This document shows, one piece after another, positions 36,447 to 48,380 of a DNA stretch of 64,000 bases. The translations under genes were made by a program, and so were the position numbers. The DNA is from Alnus glutinosa (taxonomy: Eukaryota; Streptophyta; Magnoliopsida; Fagales; Betulaceae), in NCBI RefSeq assembly GCF_958979055.1, contig NC_084893.1, positions 6,451,071 to 6,515,070 on the forward strand. The letters run 5' to 3'. Under the pieces are notes generated by a model. That model saw only the letters and a list, made by a program, of their open reading frames with translations, searched no databases and was not told the DNA's origin. Numbering within the stretch: the first letter of the stretch is position 1; each line of letters begins with the position of its first letter.

Positions 36447-36972
36447 CTAGTTTAAAATAGGAGGTGGAGTTGGAGACTTGGGCTTGTACGGAGGAGGTGG
36501 GCTTTTCCACGATATTCGTTGTTTTCAGGTGGGTGGAGGTGGTGGAGGTGGTGGAGGTGGAGACTTGGGCTTGAGGGGTGGAGGTGGGCTTTTCCACGAT
36601 ATTGGTCAGTTTCGCATGGGTGGAGGTGGCGGCCATGGACCTCTTCTGCGTAGGCTCCGAATGGAAATTATTTTCTTACTAGTAATGTTCAGACCTTCAG
36701 AACTGCCTTCTAATCTTGGTGTTGTCTTTGTGGAGCCATCAAGCTATAAACTCTTCCGACCACCTTTCAGACCAAAGAAAAATCATAGCAGGTGAAAAAT
36801 GATCGATCATATATATATAATTAAAAAATGAGTCATATATATATATATATATATATAGAAAACTATTGTTACCGTAAGGAAGTGACGCAGAAGTTGGAGG
36901 AAAATATATTCCACCCACAAGAAGGAATACTGCTACTAGTGTAGCCATCACCTTCGCCGGAAAACAACTCAT
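36447..36972 (-). pseudogene. Secreted Pro-rich peptide gene, copy E (nonsense codons)
   Basis: Exon 1 (36873-36972) is intact: MSCFPAKVMATLVAVFLLVG, GIYFPPTSASLPY, donor G|GTAACA. Exon 2 (36447-36763) keeps its length in frame (105 codons) but has TAG at the sixth codon, where others read TCG or TGG (Ser or Trp), and two further TGA codons in the tail. Product cut to about 39 aa. The tail region is expanded by duplication of a block reading WKSPPPP..KPKSPP, with pure CCA/CCT repeats. Splice sites and a TATA-like box (minus CATAAAACAG, 37121-37130) remain, so decay began in the coding part. Confidence 0.75.
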
Positions 36973-37130
36973 CTGTGTAAAGTTGAAAGTACAAGCTTGT
37001 AGAAGCCGGCCTGCAGTTCACCTTTGTTATGAGCACCAACGCTGAGAGACTTTGGAGCAAGATGTAGATCAATGAGTCTCAAACGGAGAGACGTAATCCT
37101 ATCTTTAAGCCCTCCTCAATCCTGTTTTAT

Positions 37131-38045
37131 GTGCAACCACAAACACAGCAAACAGATAAAGACAAAGACATGCAATAAAGTAATACATTCTAAAATGCAA
37201 TGTGCTGGACAACAAGCCAACCAAACTGGTTGTTGGTTTTCTTTACCCAAAAAAAGACAAAAACACATGATGATGGTCAGGCTCTACCCAACTTTTTTCC
37301 ACCTACAACAACCGAAAGTTTTGGTTTTTATAACCTCATCACTTTGCCCAACAATCGACAAGCATTTGTTCCAAAAACCAAAACAAATATTCAACCAACA
37401 ATCAGAATACACAACGCATATATATAGCACAAAACAAACTTCTAACAAGTCTTCTAGAAAACAAAAATGGGCAAAATACTTCAGAATGTGCCGATTTGAT
37501 GAGCGAAATCCCCTTTCTTCAACGTCCGGGTGTGAAACCGACGAAAAGACCGCAAGTTACGGAGCACTGGCCGACCGGTTCTGTGGACTGATGGGAGCGA
37601 GTTCGGGAGGAAGTTTAGGGATTAGGATTCTTCCGTCCTCTTTTCTTCTGCAATTTCTTTTTGAAATCAATGATGATTCTCTTTTACTTTCAATTCTTTA
37701 TTTGAAATATTTGAATATTTCAGTTTCAGTTTTAAGTTTATTAAATTGCAGAAAATATTTCCCCCCCAAAATAAACAAATGACGTGGGTATGTGATGTGG
37801 AGATGTTTGGGTGATTTGAAAATTAAGTGGATGCTGACGTGTCTGACTGGACATGTATCGACTTTCTAGTGGTGCTAAGTGTCAGTGGCGTGGCGGGGCG
37901 TTAGTTTTTGGACGGAGAAGTTAACCGAGATACTAATTCGGTCATTTCTCAAAACTGAAGTATCATCTGTGATGCAAATTGAAACTCATGGACTAAAAAA
38001 TAAAATTTTCAAATCTCAGGGACTAAAAAGGTATTTAACCCTAAT
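37131..38045. other. No supported gene; unassigned repeat arm
   Basis: A plus-strand frame of 236 codons (37072-37782) overlaps the copy E promoter and has low-complexity composition, so I do not call it. 37790-38045 (TTAGTTTTTGGACGGAGAAG.., ..CTCAGGGACTAAAAAGGTAT) recurs at 57175-57325 and looks like one arm of a DNA element. Confidence 0.4.
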
Positions 38046-38350
38046 AATTACTACAACTCCATAATTCAATCACGCATATATTGTACCATTCCCATGAATG
38101 AAAAATGTTTTTTTCACAACTCTTACACAATTCAAGACGCATTGATGGGATCCATGCATGGTAGGACACACATGTATAGGTCCCACTAATGTGTCTTCGG
38201 TTTTATAAGAGTTGTGCATTTGGATTGTGCAACAAACACATCCCTATCATGAAACATATTTTTCAGATGTGAATATAAAAGTCATAATCAACGGTACATA
38301 AAACTAACCAATTTCCAATCATCACATTTCACCAAAAACTAGGACACGAG

Positions 38351-38535
38351 TAGGGGTGGAGCCAGCATCTGCAACTTGGAGGGGCCAAATTGAAGAAAAA
38401 AAAAAAGTTGGGGGGCCAAAATTAGGGGTAAAATTTTAAATTTTAAATTTTTTTTTTTTGATTTTTTTTTTTTTGCAGAACCTTGGGTTTGGGGGGTGGG
38501 GGAGGCCCCCAAGCTCCTTAGTGGCTTTGCCCCTA
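38351..38535. mobile_element. hAT-type MITE
   Basis: 185 bp. Ends TAGGGGTGGAGCCAGCA and, as complement, TAGGGGCAAAGCCACTA. Perfect 8-bp duplication GACACGAG (38343-38350, 38536-38543). The interior is A/T runs. Confidence 0.85.
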
Positions 38536-38759
38536 GACACGAGACAATGGGCCGAGGTCGCAACACTAATAAATATATTCATATACACCATTTTCGTACA
38601 CAATTTTATTACATATTGCTCAGATTCTAAACAAATAGTAAGATGTAATTGAAGTGATATAAAGTAGAAAAATTTGTATGAAAAAGTGATAAAGTTTTAT
38701 TTTGTAGTAAATTTTTTATTTGAGTAAGAATAAAAAATTATTGATGTGATATTAAAAAA

Positions 38760-39060
38760 AAAAAAAAAACCAATCAAGTACATACATGGATCGAAAGACC
38801 TCGAATTCTCTTAATATTTTTACAAGCACCTCAAAATTAAAGAAAAAGAAAAATATTAAAGAAGGAAATTGGCTTGTTTGTGAGCCACCAACTTTGAACA
38901 CAACTTTTCTTTTTGGGATCACATCAAGAGAACAAAGTAAGAAACATAATTATTAAAATAAAATGTGTTTCTTTAACAATTACATGTAATTGTTAAAGAA
39001 CCATCACTTCCCTAAATTGGGTAGGAAGAAAATTGCTCAAACCTATTTCGTAAGAAATTT
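38760..39060. other. 3' flank of copy F
   Basis: Matches the flank left of C and E (TTGGCTTGTTTGTGAGCCAC, GATCACATCAAGAGAACAAA, CGTAAGAAATTTTTGTCCTA). Probably includes the transcribed 3' untranslated region. Confidence 0.55.
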
Positions 39061-39065
39061 TTGTC

Positions 39066-39504
39066 CTAGTTTAAAATAGGAGGCGCAGGTGGAGGCTTGC
39101 GCCTGGAGGGGGGCTTCAACTTTATCGGTCGGTTTCGGGTGGGTGGAGGTGGCGGTGATGGACCTCTTCCACGTAGGATCCGGGCGAAAACTATTTTCTT
39201 GCTAGTAATAATATTGTTCAGACTTTCAGAACTGCCTTCTAATCTTGGTGTTGTCTTCGTGGAGCGATCAAGTGAAAAACTCTTCCGACCACCTTTCAGG
39301 CCAAAGAAAGATCATAGAGTCAATTAAGGATCGGACCATCATATATAATTAGAAAAAGGGGTTATATATATATATGAGAGTTTTAGAAAAGTAATGTTAA
39401 TTACCATAAGGAAGTGATGCAGAAGTTGGTTGAATATCAATTCCACCCACAAGAAGGAATAGTGCTACTAGTGTTGCCATCACCTTTGCTGGAAAACAAC
39501 TCAT
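39066..39504 (-). CDS. Secreted Pro-rich peptide precursor, copy F
   Basis: Predicted 108 aa. Exon 1 (39405-39504): MSCFPAKVMATLVALFLLVG, GIDIQPTSASLPY; donor G|GTAATT. Intron 112 bp. Exon 2 (39066-39292): GGRKSFSLDRSTKTTPRLEG, SSESLNNIITSKKIVFARIL, RGRGPSPPPPPTRNRPIKLK, PPSRRKPPPAPPILN and TAG. Signal peptide about 1-29. Two extra residues lie in the NNII segment (an AAT/ATT triplet duplication). The tail is rich in basic residues (RPIKLK, SRRK) and could hold processing sites; this is inference. Groups with C and E by tail ending and 3' flank. Confidence 0.7.
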
Positions 39505-39632
39505 CCTGTAATTGTAAAGCTGAAAATACAAGCTTGTAGAAGCTGGCCGGTCAGTTCACCTTTGTTATGAGCACCAGGACGGTGAGAGAGTTCGGAGAGA
39601 CGTAATCCTGTCTTTAAGCCCTCCTCAATCCT

Positions 39633-39748
39633 GTTTTATTATATCCATACTGGCCATGGCTTAAAATTCTACAAGCTTGACTTTGAGGGTAAACTTTTCG
39701 ACTTCTGTTTGAAAGTGGTGCTGGTACCACTTGGCACGCCCTTTGACT
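39633..39748 (-). promoter_or_regulatory. Copy F promoter: TATA box and two W-boxes
   Basis: Minus ATATAATAAAACAG at about 39633-39646, 130 bp before the ATG. TTGACT cores at 39677-39682 and 39743-39748, in the same conserved blocks as in B and C. Confidence 0.45.
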
Positions 39749-39796
39749 ACAAGACCCGCGACTAGTGGATCGAGGAGTTAGGTGCGTGAGCATAAT

Positions 39797-40447
39797 CAGG
39801 GCCTTAAGCAGGTGGCGGCTTAAGCCCCAATTAAAAAATATTAATGAAAATTTATTTTTAAAAAAATTACGGCTTTAATTATCATATATATTCTTTAATT
39901 AGGCCCCAAATTACAGTAAAAATAAAATTAAAAAAGGATTTAATATCAACCGGGCCCAATTTAATAAGGCCCCCAATTACGAAATATTATGGAGATCTAT
40001 TAAAAAAAAAAACATTGAATGCCTTAATTACCATCAATATTCTTTAATTAAGGCCTAAATTATGGTTAAAATATATTAAGAAAGACATTAATATCTTTGT
40101 ACGAGATATCAAATATAGATTTTTTATTTATTTTTTTATTTTTTTTCTTCCATGTGTTGCTTTAGTATACACACAATGTTCAAAAATAGTGCATTTATGA
40201 TTAATCCAATGTTCAAAATATGATGAAAAATAAAAAATTTGATAAAATCCTACATAAAATCAACAATGTCAAAAAAAAGATTAAATGGGTTAGCAATATT
40301 ATCGGTTGAAAATGAATGTTAAAATAACTTGAATATAAAAACTTAATAAGTAATTTTGCATCCCCAAAATCGAGAAGAATTAATTTTAAATAAAAGGCTT
40401 TACTTAAACTTCTTGCTTAAGGCCTCAAAATGTATCGAGTCAGCCTC
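39797..40447. mobile_element. hAT-like element (GGCCTTAAGC ends)
   Basis: Left CAGGGCCTTAAGCAGGTGGC; the right end has CTTGCTTAAGGCCTCAAAAT and then GTCAGCCTC, resembling the common plant hAT end ..TTGCTTAGGGCCCCAAAATG... The target duplication is poor. It splits a flank that is continuous in other units (GGTGCGTGAG.. | ..GGTGTTAAGGATTTAGAT). Confidence 0.45.
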
Positions 40448-40818
40448 GAGTACATGCGGGGTGTTAAGGATTTAGATCGGGTGTAATATTTAGGGATCTA
40501 CTAAAATCTTGATAAAAAATAAAAGAGGATTATTGAGTGCTTCAGCGATCTTCAAATCGACAAATGGCAAATTATGACAAGTTTAAGATTAATTGAATTA
40601 AAATCAAAAGGCCATAATGATTAGAAGATGGCTCATACTCGATTCCTGTACCTTGTATAGAATTTAACGGAATTTACAAAAATACTGATGTCTGAATCTT
40701 TAAAAAAAAAATTATTTATTTTTTTAAAAATAACACAGGGTTATATCTTAAACTGACACTTTCTAAAGTTTTAGTACATTTTTTTCAAAATTGATGAAAG
40801 ATCATGAGTTATAAATAA

Positions 40819-40849
<31 letters not shown>

Positions 40850-40860
40850 TTATTTATTTT

Positions 40861-41465
40861 ATGTTTCTCATTCTACTGAACAGCCGTAGCCCTTTATCCC
40901 AAAATCCACAATATCCGTAACCAGAAATTATCGAATTCCACATAACCAAATCTGGCTCAACTATTGATCCCATGAAATACCCTACTGCCTTCATCAACCA
41001 GACCCAGTTTCGAATAAGCCGTCACAGACTCACAAATGCACTATTACAAATGGGATCCAATCCCACCCAACCCAGAAAGTATTACTCCTCCATGAACAAG
41101 TCTCAGCGCATCTAAATTGAAGTCCTCAGAGCACGCTCGTATAACACAAGCATAAGAAAAACTATCAGGTTTAGTTTCAGTTTTAGGCATCATGTTAATT
41201 AAATAGAGGCAATGCTTCACCAAAGTAGTGGACTTGTCGCATATGCTCGAATTATTGAATTCCAAAGAAGCACCCTCTGGTGGGGTGTTTTGTCGAACAG
41301 GTTGCGCGCAGCGCAAATGTCGTTATTGATTGCGTAGACTATTACTATTCTGGTTGCATAAAATGGGTCGAGGAGGTGGGTCTTTATGATTAAAACATGC
41401 AGTTGTTTGGTTCTTGACAGGGATTGGTAAATCTTGGCGAGAAGAAAATGGTGGTGGAAGAACAT
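40861..41465 (-). pseudogene. PPR protein pseudogene 2 (N-terminal part)
   Basis: Minus strand starts MFFHHHFLLAKIYQSLSRTK, QLHVLIIKTHLLDPFYATRI.. with a PPR-like unit (ARNLFDKTPHQRVLLWNSII RAYA), then a second piece in another frame (PDSFSYACVIRACSEDFNLD). It ends after the segment equivalent to 20790 in copy 1. There the plus strand has a 30-base T run, so the minus strand ends in poly-A. The match to copy 1 extends upstream to about 41640, which speaks against a pure retrocopy. N-terminal PPR organelle-targeting function is lost. Confidence 0.75.
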
Positions 41466-41644
41466 TGGAATTGGATCATTATTTTTCTATATAGGCTGTA
41501 ATAATTCTACCAGCAAGTGGAATTGGGGGAGAAGAATTAGCTAGTGCACACAAATAGGTAAAAATAGAAGAATGTAATTACGAGCATAGGATTCACTCCC
41601 GGCCCGTGCTTAAAGGCGGAAGGCCGTTGATAGCAGTTGTTTGG

Positions 41645-43270
41645 ATGGGAAGCCGTGGAAGATGGTGGCCAAGTAAGCCTGAATGATCCCGTACAACAAT
41701 GCACCAATTCCAATACACTGAGGAGCCTTAACTACAGCTACATCCCAATTAATTTTATACATACTTGTAGGGGTGGCTGCCATAATAATGGGGATGCTTC
41801 GTGGGTGGGACTCCGTGCATCCAAATCTATTGCGGTAGCCCTCCTAAAATCATCAAGAGAGTACTTGCTTGCTTCCTAGAATACTTGTTGATGATGAATA
41901 AGCTCACCTCCATAAACCCACTCAATTTCTGAGTAGCCAATTTTTTCGTGCCACAACCGCCATCTCTTTTAATAGATGATGTCCAACACGTGAAATATTT
42001 AATTGAAATGGAAGAAGAATGACGGAGTCAATATTCGTACTCAAGACTTTTGGCTCTGATACCATGTTTAATCATTAATTATATATCTAAAAAGCTTAAA
42101 CTTATAGGAAGAGGTAAATTTAATCATTTAATCAATACTCTAACAAAAATCATATTTGGATTTGTGATGGATCATTATTGGATTTTGATCCAATGTTGAT
42201 TTTAAACCCATCAACTTTGAGAGTATAAAAAAATAGTCCCTAGCATACTCTACAATTATTACAACTGGATAATGTGACATTAAAAATCAGCATTTGGATC
42301 AATACTTATAAAAAATGAATGAGAAACTTTAAACGTTCTTCTCCTTTCCTCCTATACAAGTTTTATAAAAATAACAATTAGATCTGTAGGACTCACACAT
42401 TCATTCATGTGGGTGCTACATATCCAATGGCTCGATTATATTTTAGTATCACATCATTCGGCCAATTGTATGACAACTACAAATGAGTCTACTAAATATA
42501 ATGACTATTTTAAATGAAATAATAAAAGTGAATATCTAAAATGCTAAGTCGAATATAATTGCTTTGAAAAAATGAATAGCTAAAAGAAAAAATTGTATTA
42601 TTTAACTTTAGTTAAACATTTGTTTAGCCAAATATGAGCTCTAGTATCTATTTTTCGACACGTCTTGCATTGGATCGGAAGGAAATTGAAAGTTTTTCAA
42701 TGGAATGGAAGAGGAGAATCCCATTCTAAACCGTAAAATTTAGGGAAATTTGGATTAAATTTTTTAATTGAAGGATATTTTAACTTGCCCCTTTATTTTT
42801 AAATCAGATTTTTTAACTCTTTTTTTTTTAAAAAAAAAAAAGAAAAAAAAAAGAAAAGAAAAGCGTTTTTCACATAACTTTGTATCTAATTATACTAATT
42901 TTTCTTTTTATTTCCTTCGATTCATAGTTTTCCATTTTGTCTTCTTCTTTTTCTTTCTTTCTTTCTTTTTTTTTTTTTTTTTTTTGGGAGGGGGTCTTAA
43001 ACCCCTACCCTGCACAAGAAAGTCCAATTGACTAATAAAAATACCAATTACAAATCATATTTGCGCATTCCTTTTCAGAGCCCTTCGTTCAGTTCGTCTC
43101 GATGAATTACAATTCCCTCGTTAATATTTTAACAAGCACCTCAAAAAGATAAAGGAAAAAAAAAAAAAAAAAAAACACATAACGATGGAAATTGGCTTGT
43201 TTGTGAGCCACCAAGTTTGAACATGACTTTCCTTTTGGGAATCACATCCAGAGAGCAAATTCAGAAACGT
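41645..43270. other. No gene seen; 3' flank of copy G at the right
   Basis: AT-rich, short spurious ORFs. 42860-43260 matches the 3' flank of other units (ATTATACTAATTTTTCTTTT; TTTGTGAGCCACCAAGTTTG; GGAATCACATCCAGAGAGCA). Confidence 0.5.
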
Positions 43271-43276
43271 AGATTA

Positions 43277-43693
43277 TCATAGAATATAAGGCGGCGGAGG
43301 TGCGAGCATGGGATAAAAGCTACGTGTCCGGCTTCGGATAGGTGTAGGTGGCGGCAATGAACCTCCTCCTCGTAGGCTCCGGGAGAAAACTATTTTCTTT
43401 CTAGTAATGTTTAGACCTTCAGAACTGTCTTCTGATCTTGGTATTGTCTTTGTGGAGCTAGCGCCATCAAGCGATAAACTCTTCCGACCACCTTTCATGC
43501 CAAAGAAAGATCATATAGTCAAGGACCTTCATATATATATATATATATATATAGATCAAAAAGGGGTCATATATAGAAAACTATTGTTACCGTTAGGAAG
43601 TGGTGCAGAAGTTGGTGGAATATGTATTCCACCCACAAGAAGGAATAGTGCTACTAGTGTTGCCATGATCACCTTTGCTGGAAAACAACTCAT
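43277..43693 (-). CDS. Secreted Pro-rich peptide precursor, copy G
   Basis: Predicted 105 aa. Exon 1 (43591-43693): MSCFPAKVIMATLVALFLLV, GGIHIPPTSAPLPN; donor G|GTAACA. Intron 99 bp with (TA)n. Exon 2 (43277-43491): GGRKSLSLDGASSTKTIPRS, EDSSEGLNITRKKIVFSRSL, RGGGSLPPPTPIRSRTRSFY, PMLAPPPPYIL and TGA. Signal peptide about 1-30. Odd points: Y of the PYG motif is N; two extra residues (AS) follow DG; PVRN is PIRS; and the TATA-like box (43725-43734) lies only about 32-40 bp before the ATG because about 125 bp of leader are missing compared with D. Expression may be impaired or leaderless. Confidence 0.65.
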
Positions 43694-43742
43694 CCTGTAA
43701 AGCTGAAAATACAAAGCCCTCCTGCTTTTATGCATATTATTC

Positions 43743-43814
43743 GTGATGACGAGAAGCAGACACCACAAGATATATATCTTACCACGTGATGACGAGAAGC
43801 AGACACCACAAGAT
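43743..43814. repeat. Tandem duplication upstream of copy G
   Basis: GTGATGACGAGAAGCAGACA plus CCACAAGAT occurs twice, 43 bp apart. Copy D has only one version of it. Confidence 0.85.
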
Positions 43815-45870
43815 TATTCCAAGAATTAAAGAGCTTGCAATAATGTAAAATGTAGCTGGCGTTGATAGGAATGGAATCTCACAACAGCTATGACTATTCA
43901 AAGAAAGAATTAATTTGGTGGTTAACAGCATATATATCAAAAAGATTTAATTAGTCCTTTGCAGGTTCATCTTTACTTTATGGGGCAGCAGTCTAAATTG
44001 TAAAACAATATTTACAAGTGAAATGTTGAGTTTGCGGCTAAGTAATTAAGTAATATAGGCGAATTATTATCGTTTATGCATGTGCCTTTTACCTTCTTTT
44101 TTTTCTTTTTTCTTTTTTAATTTCAATATGGATTGATTTTTATTTTTTTGTTCTTTTTATTGGGATTATGTTTTTCTTTTCCTATTAAGATTTGTTTAGT
44201 TTTTCATTTTTCTTGTTAAATTAAAGGCATATTTTAGTCTATATAAGGGTACGTTTCATTACTCAATAGAACAATAAAGTTTTGAAGTATCAATTAAATA
44301 TCAGTCTTTCAGAATTATTTCTTTATTTTTTTTTATTTAGGATAATTAGAGTCTTTGTCTTCCCTATTTGTTATTTTCTCAGTTACTGAATTTATTTTTC
44401 AATATTAAATTATTAATTTATGTGGCTATCATACACTGTTAAAACAATACTAATTACCATATATATATATATATATATGACAATCTTTAACTGACTAGGT
44501 GATAGGCTAACTTGAATTCTTGAACATTAAATCAATAAATCAGCAAGTTAGTCTTGTGACCAAAAAGTTATACTTTCTGTCAGAAGGAAAATTCATCAGC
44601 TTTTTAGAAAAAAATAATAATGATAATAATTAGTTTTCTCTTTAATTTCTTTCATAAACAAATTAAACTTCCTTCCTGTCTCAAGAAAGATTCTTTGAAA
44701 TCTTTTTTCTAATTCCAAGAGCAATTGTGCTTGCTCCCTTTACAGTATACCGCTATAATAGATTTTTTTATTTTTTGCATTTCACAGTATAGCTACTGCT
44801 ATCACTATCAATCACGATGATATTGTGCTTTCAATATCAAATTACAATACCCAGTAGTTATTGTTATCGTTATCATTATCATTTGGGGATCGTTATCCTC
44901 TTTCTCATTGGTTTATAATTTGCAGGTAAAAAAATTATTTATAAAGGGTCAATTTATTGAAAAAATGTATTTAACCTTTAAAAAATTGTCAATTTATAGC
45001 ATCTATTTTTTAAATTCAACCATTCATCAGAATTTTTCTGTTAAATCCTATCAAAATTTTCAAAATACTCGTGTTTATTTAAAAAAAAAATAATAGATAA
45101 ATTTTTTTAAAGATTTATACATGGGTATTTTTTGTAAATTTCGTTAAATTCTTACCAATACTTAAATCTTAACAATTTTTTTTTTCCTTTTTTCCCTAAA
45201 AAAATGAGGGATATTTTAGAAATTTGATGGTTGAAATTGAAAAAAAAAAATGAAAAAATGAATATAAAAAATTAACACTTTTTAAAATTTGTGTACTTTA
45301 AAAATTTAAAGCGATGAAAAATAAAAAATTATAAATAAAGTTGTTCTTAATTTGCCGTGAGAAACACAACTCCTCATTACAAAATGTTTACATGCAATTC
45401 TTTGACATAATTAATCCATTCACGCATATATTGTACCATTCTCATGAAACATATATTTTTTTTTCAGATGTGAATACATATAAAATTCATAATCAACGGT
45501 ACATAAAACTAAAGGCCAGTTTCCAATCATCGCATTTCATATATACCATTTTCGTACACAATTTTATTACAGATAGCTCGGATTCCAAACAAGTATGAAA
45601 CCCAGCAGAGATGAAATTATCCTTGTATTTTGTATATCTGAGATCATAATAAGTCAATATAAAAGATCATGTGAGCGACTCAAATCAAATCGCATGGTAT
45701 CAAAAAAAAAAAAAAAAAAAGGAAAGGCTCTAGATTACAAAATGTATCCCGTTTATGTTTACGAATTGACATATGGTTGAACAAACACGAAGCTAACCTA
45801 AATAACCAAAAATAAGCCTTTTATTTACCATTCAAGAAAAAAAAAAATAAACATACCGTCTATGTTGGAG
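43815..45870. other. No gene seen
   Basis: 43815-43900 is upstream flank shared with D. 44190-44720 is the duplicate of 34740-35050 plus 35830-35900. 45420-45600 partly matches 38060-38350 and 38580-38640 (ACGCATATATTGTACCATTC; CATAATCAACGGTACATAAA). The rest is AT-rich. Confidence 0.5.
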
Positions 45871-45872
45871 CG

Positions 45873-46862
45873 GAGCATTTTCAGCAGTAATAACCAAAAT
45901 AACTACCGAGAAAGTACACATTTCTATTTTAGTTATTATTTTTTTATACATACTCTATCACATTTTCTATTTTATGCTCTATTTTAATTAAATAATAGTA
46001 CAATCTGTTACCCAATATCAACGCATAAAAATCAACCCCATAGGCCCATACGGCCATCTCCTCACAAATTAACAACACCACCAACGCCCCGACAAAGCCA
46101 ATTAATGAAATCCCGACAAGAAATAAAACCCTAAAAAGCTAATTACCACATTGAAATTGGTCTTTTATTGCAATACCCATAAGAAATTTGGCCTAAAAAA
46201 AGGCAATTACCAGCTTTGAAACCGTCAAAAATTCATGAATGACAACAAATTAAAAAGAACGTGCTCATATCCAGGAATACGTGGTCCTCGATCAATGGCT
46301 ATTGGCTGCTACTGAGTTCCCACAACCGAGACCAGCCCACCTTCCACAACGCTCGATCTCCTCGTCAGTTATTGTTTGGGGGTTGGCTTGGTGGGTTATG
46401 GCCGATTATTGTGAGAGCTAGAGACTCGTTTTTTAAGGAGAGAGAGAAAGAACGTAGCGTGGAGGGAGATGGAGTGTTTTGGGGGGCGGCCATGGCTAGT
46501 TGCTTGGCTGTTGGAGGCCCAGCGATCGAGAGAAAGAGAAGATGAAACAGAAATAATAATAATATAAAAATTAAATAAATAAAAAGAAAGAAAAATTGAA
46601 CACTGTGTGGATCAGGATCCCCTCAAATTCTTTACCCGAATTTGATAGAATTCGGGCAGGTAGTTGTGAGTAAGCATTTATGAAATCCACCTGACCGGAT
46701 AAGCAGTTGGGCAGCCCAACTTTTATTTGGTCGAGTGGATCCCATAAATGCTCACTCACAACTACCTGCCCGAATTCTATCAAATTCGGACAAAGAATTT
46801 GAGGGGATCTTAATTCTAAAAAATGGGCTCTTTAACTACTCTGTTAATTGGAGTTGCTCTTA
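45873..46862. mobile_element. Possible PIF/Harbinger-like element
   Basis: Left GGAGCATTTTCAGCAGTAAT resembles the family end GAGCATCTCCAGCAATAATA; the complement of the right is TAAGAGCAACTCCAATTAAC. It contains a nested hairpin element (46614-46811) and 300 bp of GC-richer sequence (46260-46550) that may be captured host DNA. Boundaries are weak. Confidence 0.3.
46614..46811. mobile_element. Hairpin MITE with about 80-bp inverted arms
   Basis: Left AGGATCCCCTCAAATTCTTT.., ..GAATTTGATAGAATTCGGGC.., ..GTTGTGAGTAAGCATTTATG; the right half is nearly its complement. The loop includes GCAGTTGGGCAGCCCAAC. No coding. Target duplication not identified. Confidence 0.75.
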
Positions 46863-46869
46863 CCAATGG

Positions 46870-47659
46870 AGCAGTGCTACTCCATCGCTCTTTCAGATTC
46901 CCAGATCCTCAAATGAACAACTATTCTCTCTATCTTCTCTAACAAATTTAGGAACTTCCCTTTCAATAACCACAAAATATATGTATTTAAATATAGATAA
47001 CCTCGGTTTATAAGTTCACAACCCCAGTCGATTAATCAAAAAAAAAGATGGTCGATTTCACCAGTTTGCATTAGTATATATGAGTATATCAACTACAGTC
47101 AGCTAGAATGATAATCAATTTTATAACATCAAATTCAGGAGCAGAGGACAAGATACCAGTTTATATCTCAAAAACTTGGACTAATTAAAAGCGGAATTAT
47201 TAGCATTATTCGAAGAGGCAATAACAAATAACTATATATGATGGTTTAATTCATTTCCAATTCATATAAACAGGTAGAATTCAATTGGGTACTTATACAG
47301 ATAAACCCTAACTGACACACAAGTAAAGCAATCACATCAAATCTGGAGCCAATCAAAATCCAATTTTTCGAGGGTATATATACCTCCAAAGATTGATTTG
47401 CTCGTTTGACAATGCACGCCTTTTAGGGTTGGTTTTTGTTTTTGTTTTTCAAAAAAAAAAAGAAAAAAAAAAAGAAAAGCAAAAACATTAATAAATTACT
47501 CATAACTCACAAAATATTTAAAATTACTTTCACTTTTATATCACATCACAATAAAAAAGCAAAAAAATACATTCTAAAAGCATTGTCAAAGGATCTCTAA
47601 GACTTTATTGTGCATATAGTACTGTCATGGAGAACTATCTAGCAAGAATAAAAAATTAA

Positions 47660-47716
<57 letters not shown>

Positions 47717-48380
47717 GAATCATAAATCCTAGCTTAAAGTACCCCGTTTGGTTCACGAGAAACTAAAGGAAAAGAAGAGATAAATTGAACTTTGACTCGA
47801 TCTTGGATTCTTCGGTTGCTTCCATCTCTACAAAATTACAAAGAAAGAAAACTTGGAGTAAGTTGGAGGACCTTTTGACAAGTTCGTATTCTTCATATTT
47901 GCTCTTTGAATTGGAGGAAGTTGTTAAAGCTTAGAGGTGATGCCATGCACATATTTTCTTTTCTTTTCTGTTGGTACTGGTCAGGATATACATTTCTGAT
48001 TTGATGTTTAGCACCCGGATGGGGTACTCTATGATAAGTATGGGCATCGTGTCATCATATATAATTCTTTGTAATGCTGGGAGTATAGATGAGATTTTAT
48101 TTTAATTTTGCATAGGGTACAGTATTTTGTTGGTTATAAAATTTGTTTGTATAGCTTTTCTTTGTAAAGTGTTCAGTTGTTTTGTTAATGAAAGTTTCTC
48201 ATTCATATAAAAAATTTAAAAAAAAAAAAAAAAAAAACCTTAAGTAAGCAAAGTTGTTGCATCGGGGTAACTTGAGAAAAGGAAATGAAAGACTTTTAAA
48301 AATAAAAAAATAAAAAAAAATTATTTTCCTTTCCTGCATTTTCTTGGCAACCAAACAGTAAGACATCAAGAGAGACAGAG
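46870..48380. other. No gene seen; long (TA)n
   Basis: AT-rich. A TA run fills 47661-47714. The T/A tracts at 47450-47480 and 48218-48236 are simple sequence. Confidence 0.5.

Noticed and set aside
37072-37782. Plus-strand open frame of 236 codons
   Set aside because: It overlaps the copy E promoter, has a low-complexity composition, no recognisable domain and no matching frame in the paralogous upstream regions of C or F.
26746-39327. Plus-strand glycine-rich ORFs (for example 26746-27066, 36478-36795, 39097-39327)
   Set aside because: They are the antisense of the proline-rich exon 2 (CCN read as GGN) and have no conserved leader. The minus strand carries splice sites, signal peptide and promoter.
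40861-41465. PPR copy 2 as a processed retrocopy
   Set aside because: It ends at a poly-A-like tract, but its similarity to copy 1 continues past the start codon into 5' flank, so DNA-level duplication is at least as likely.
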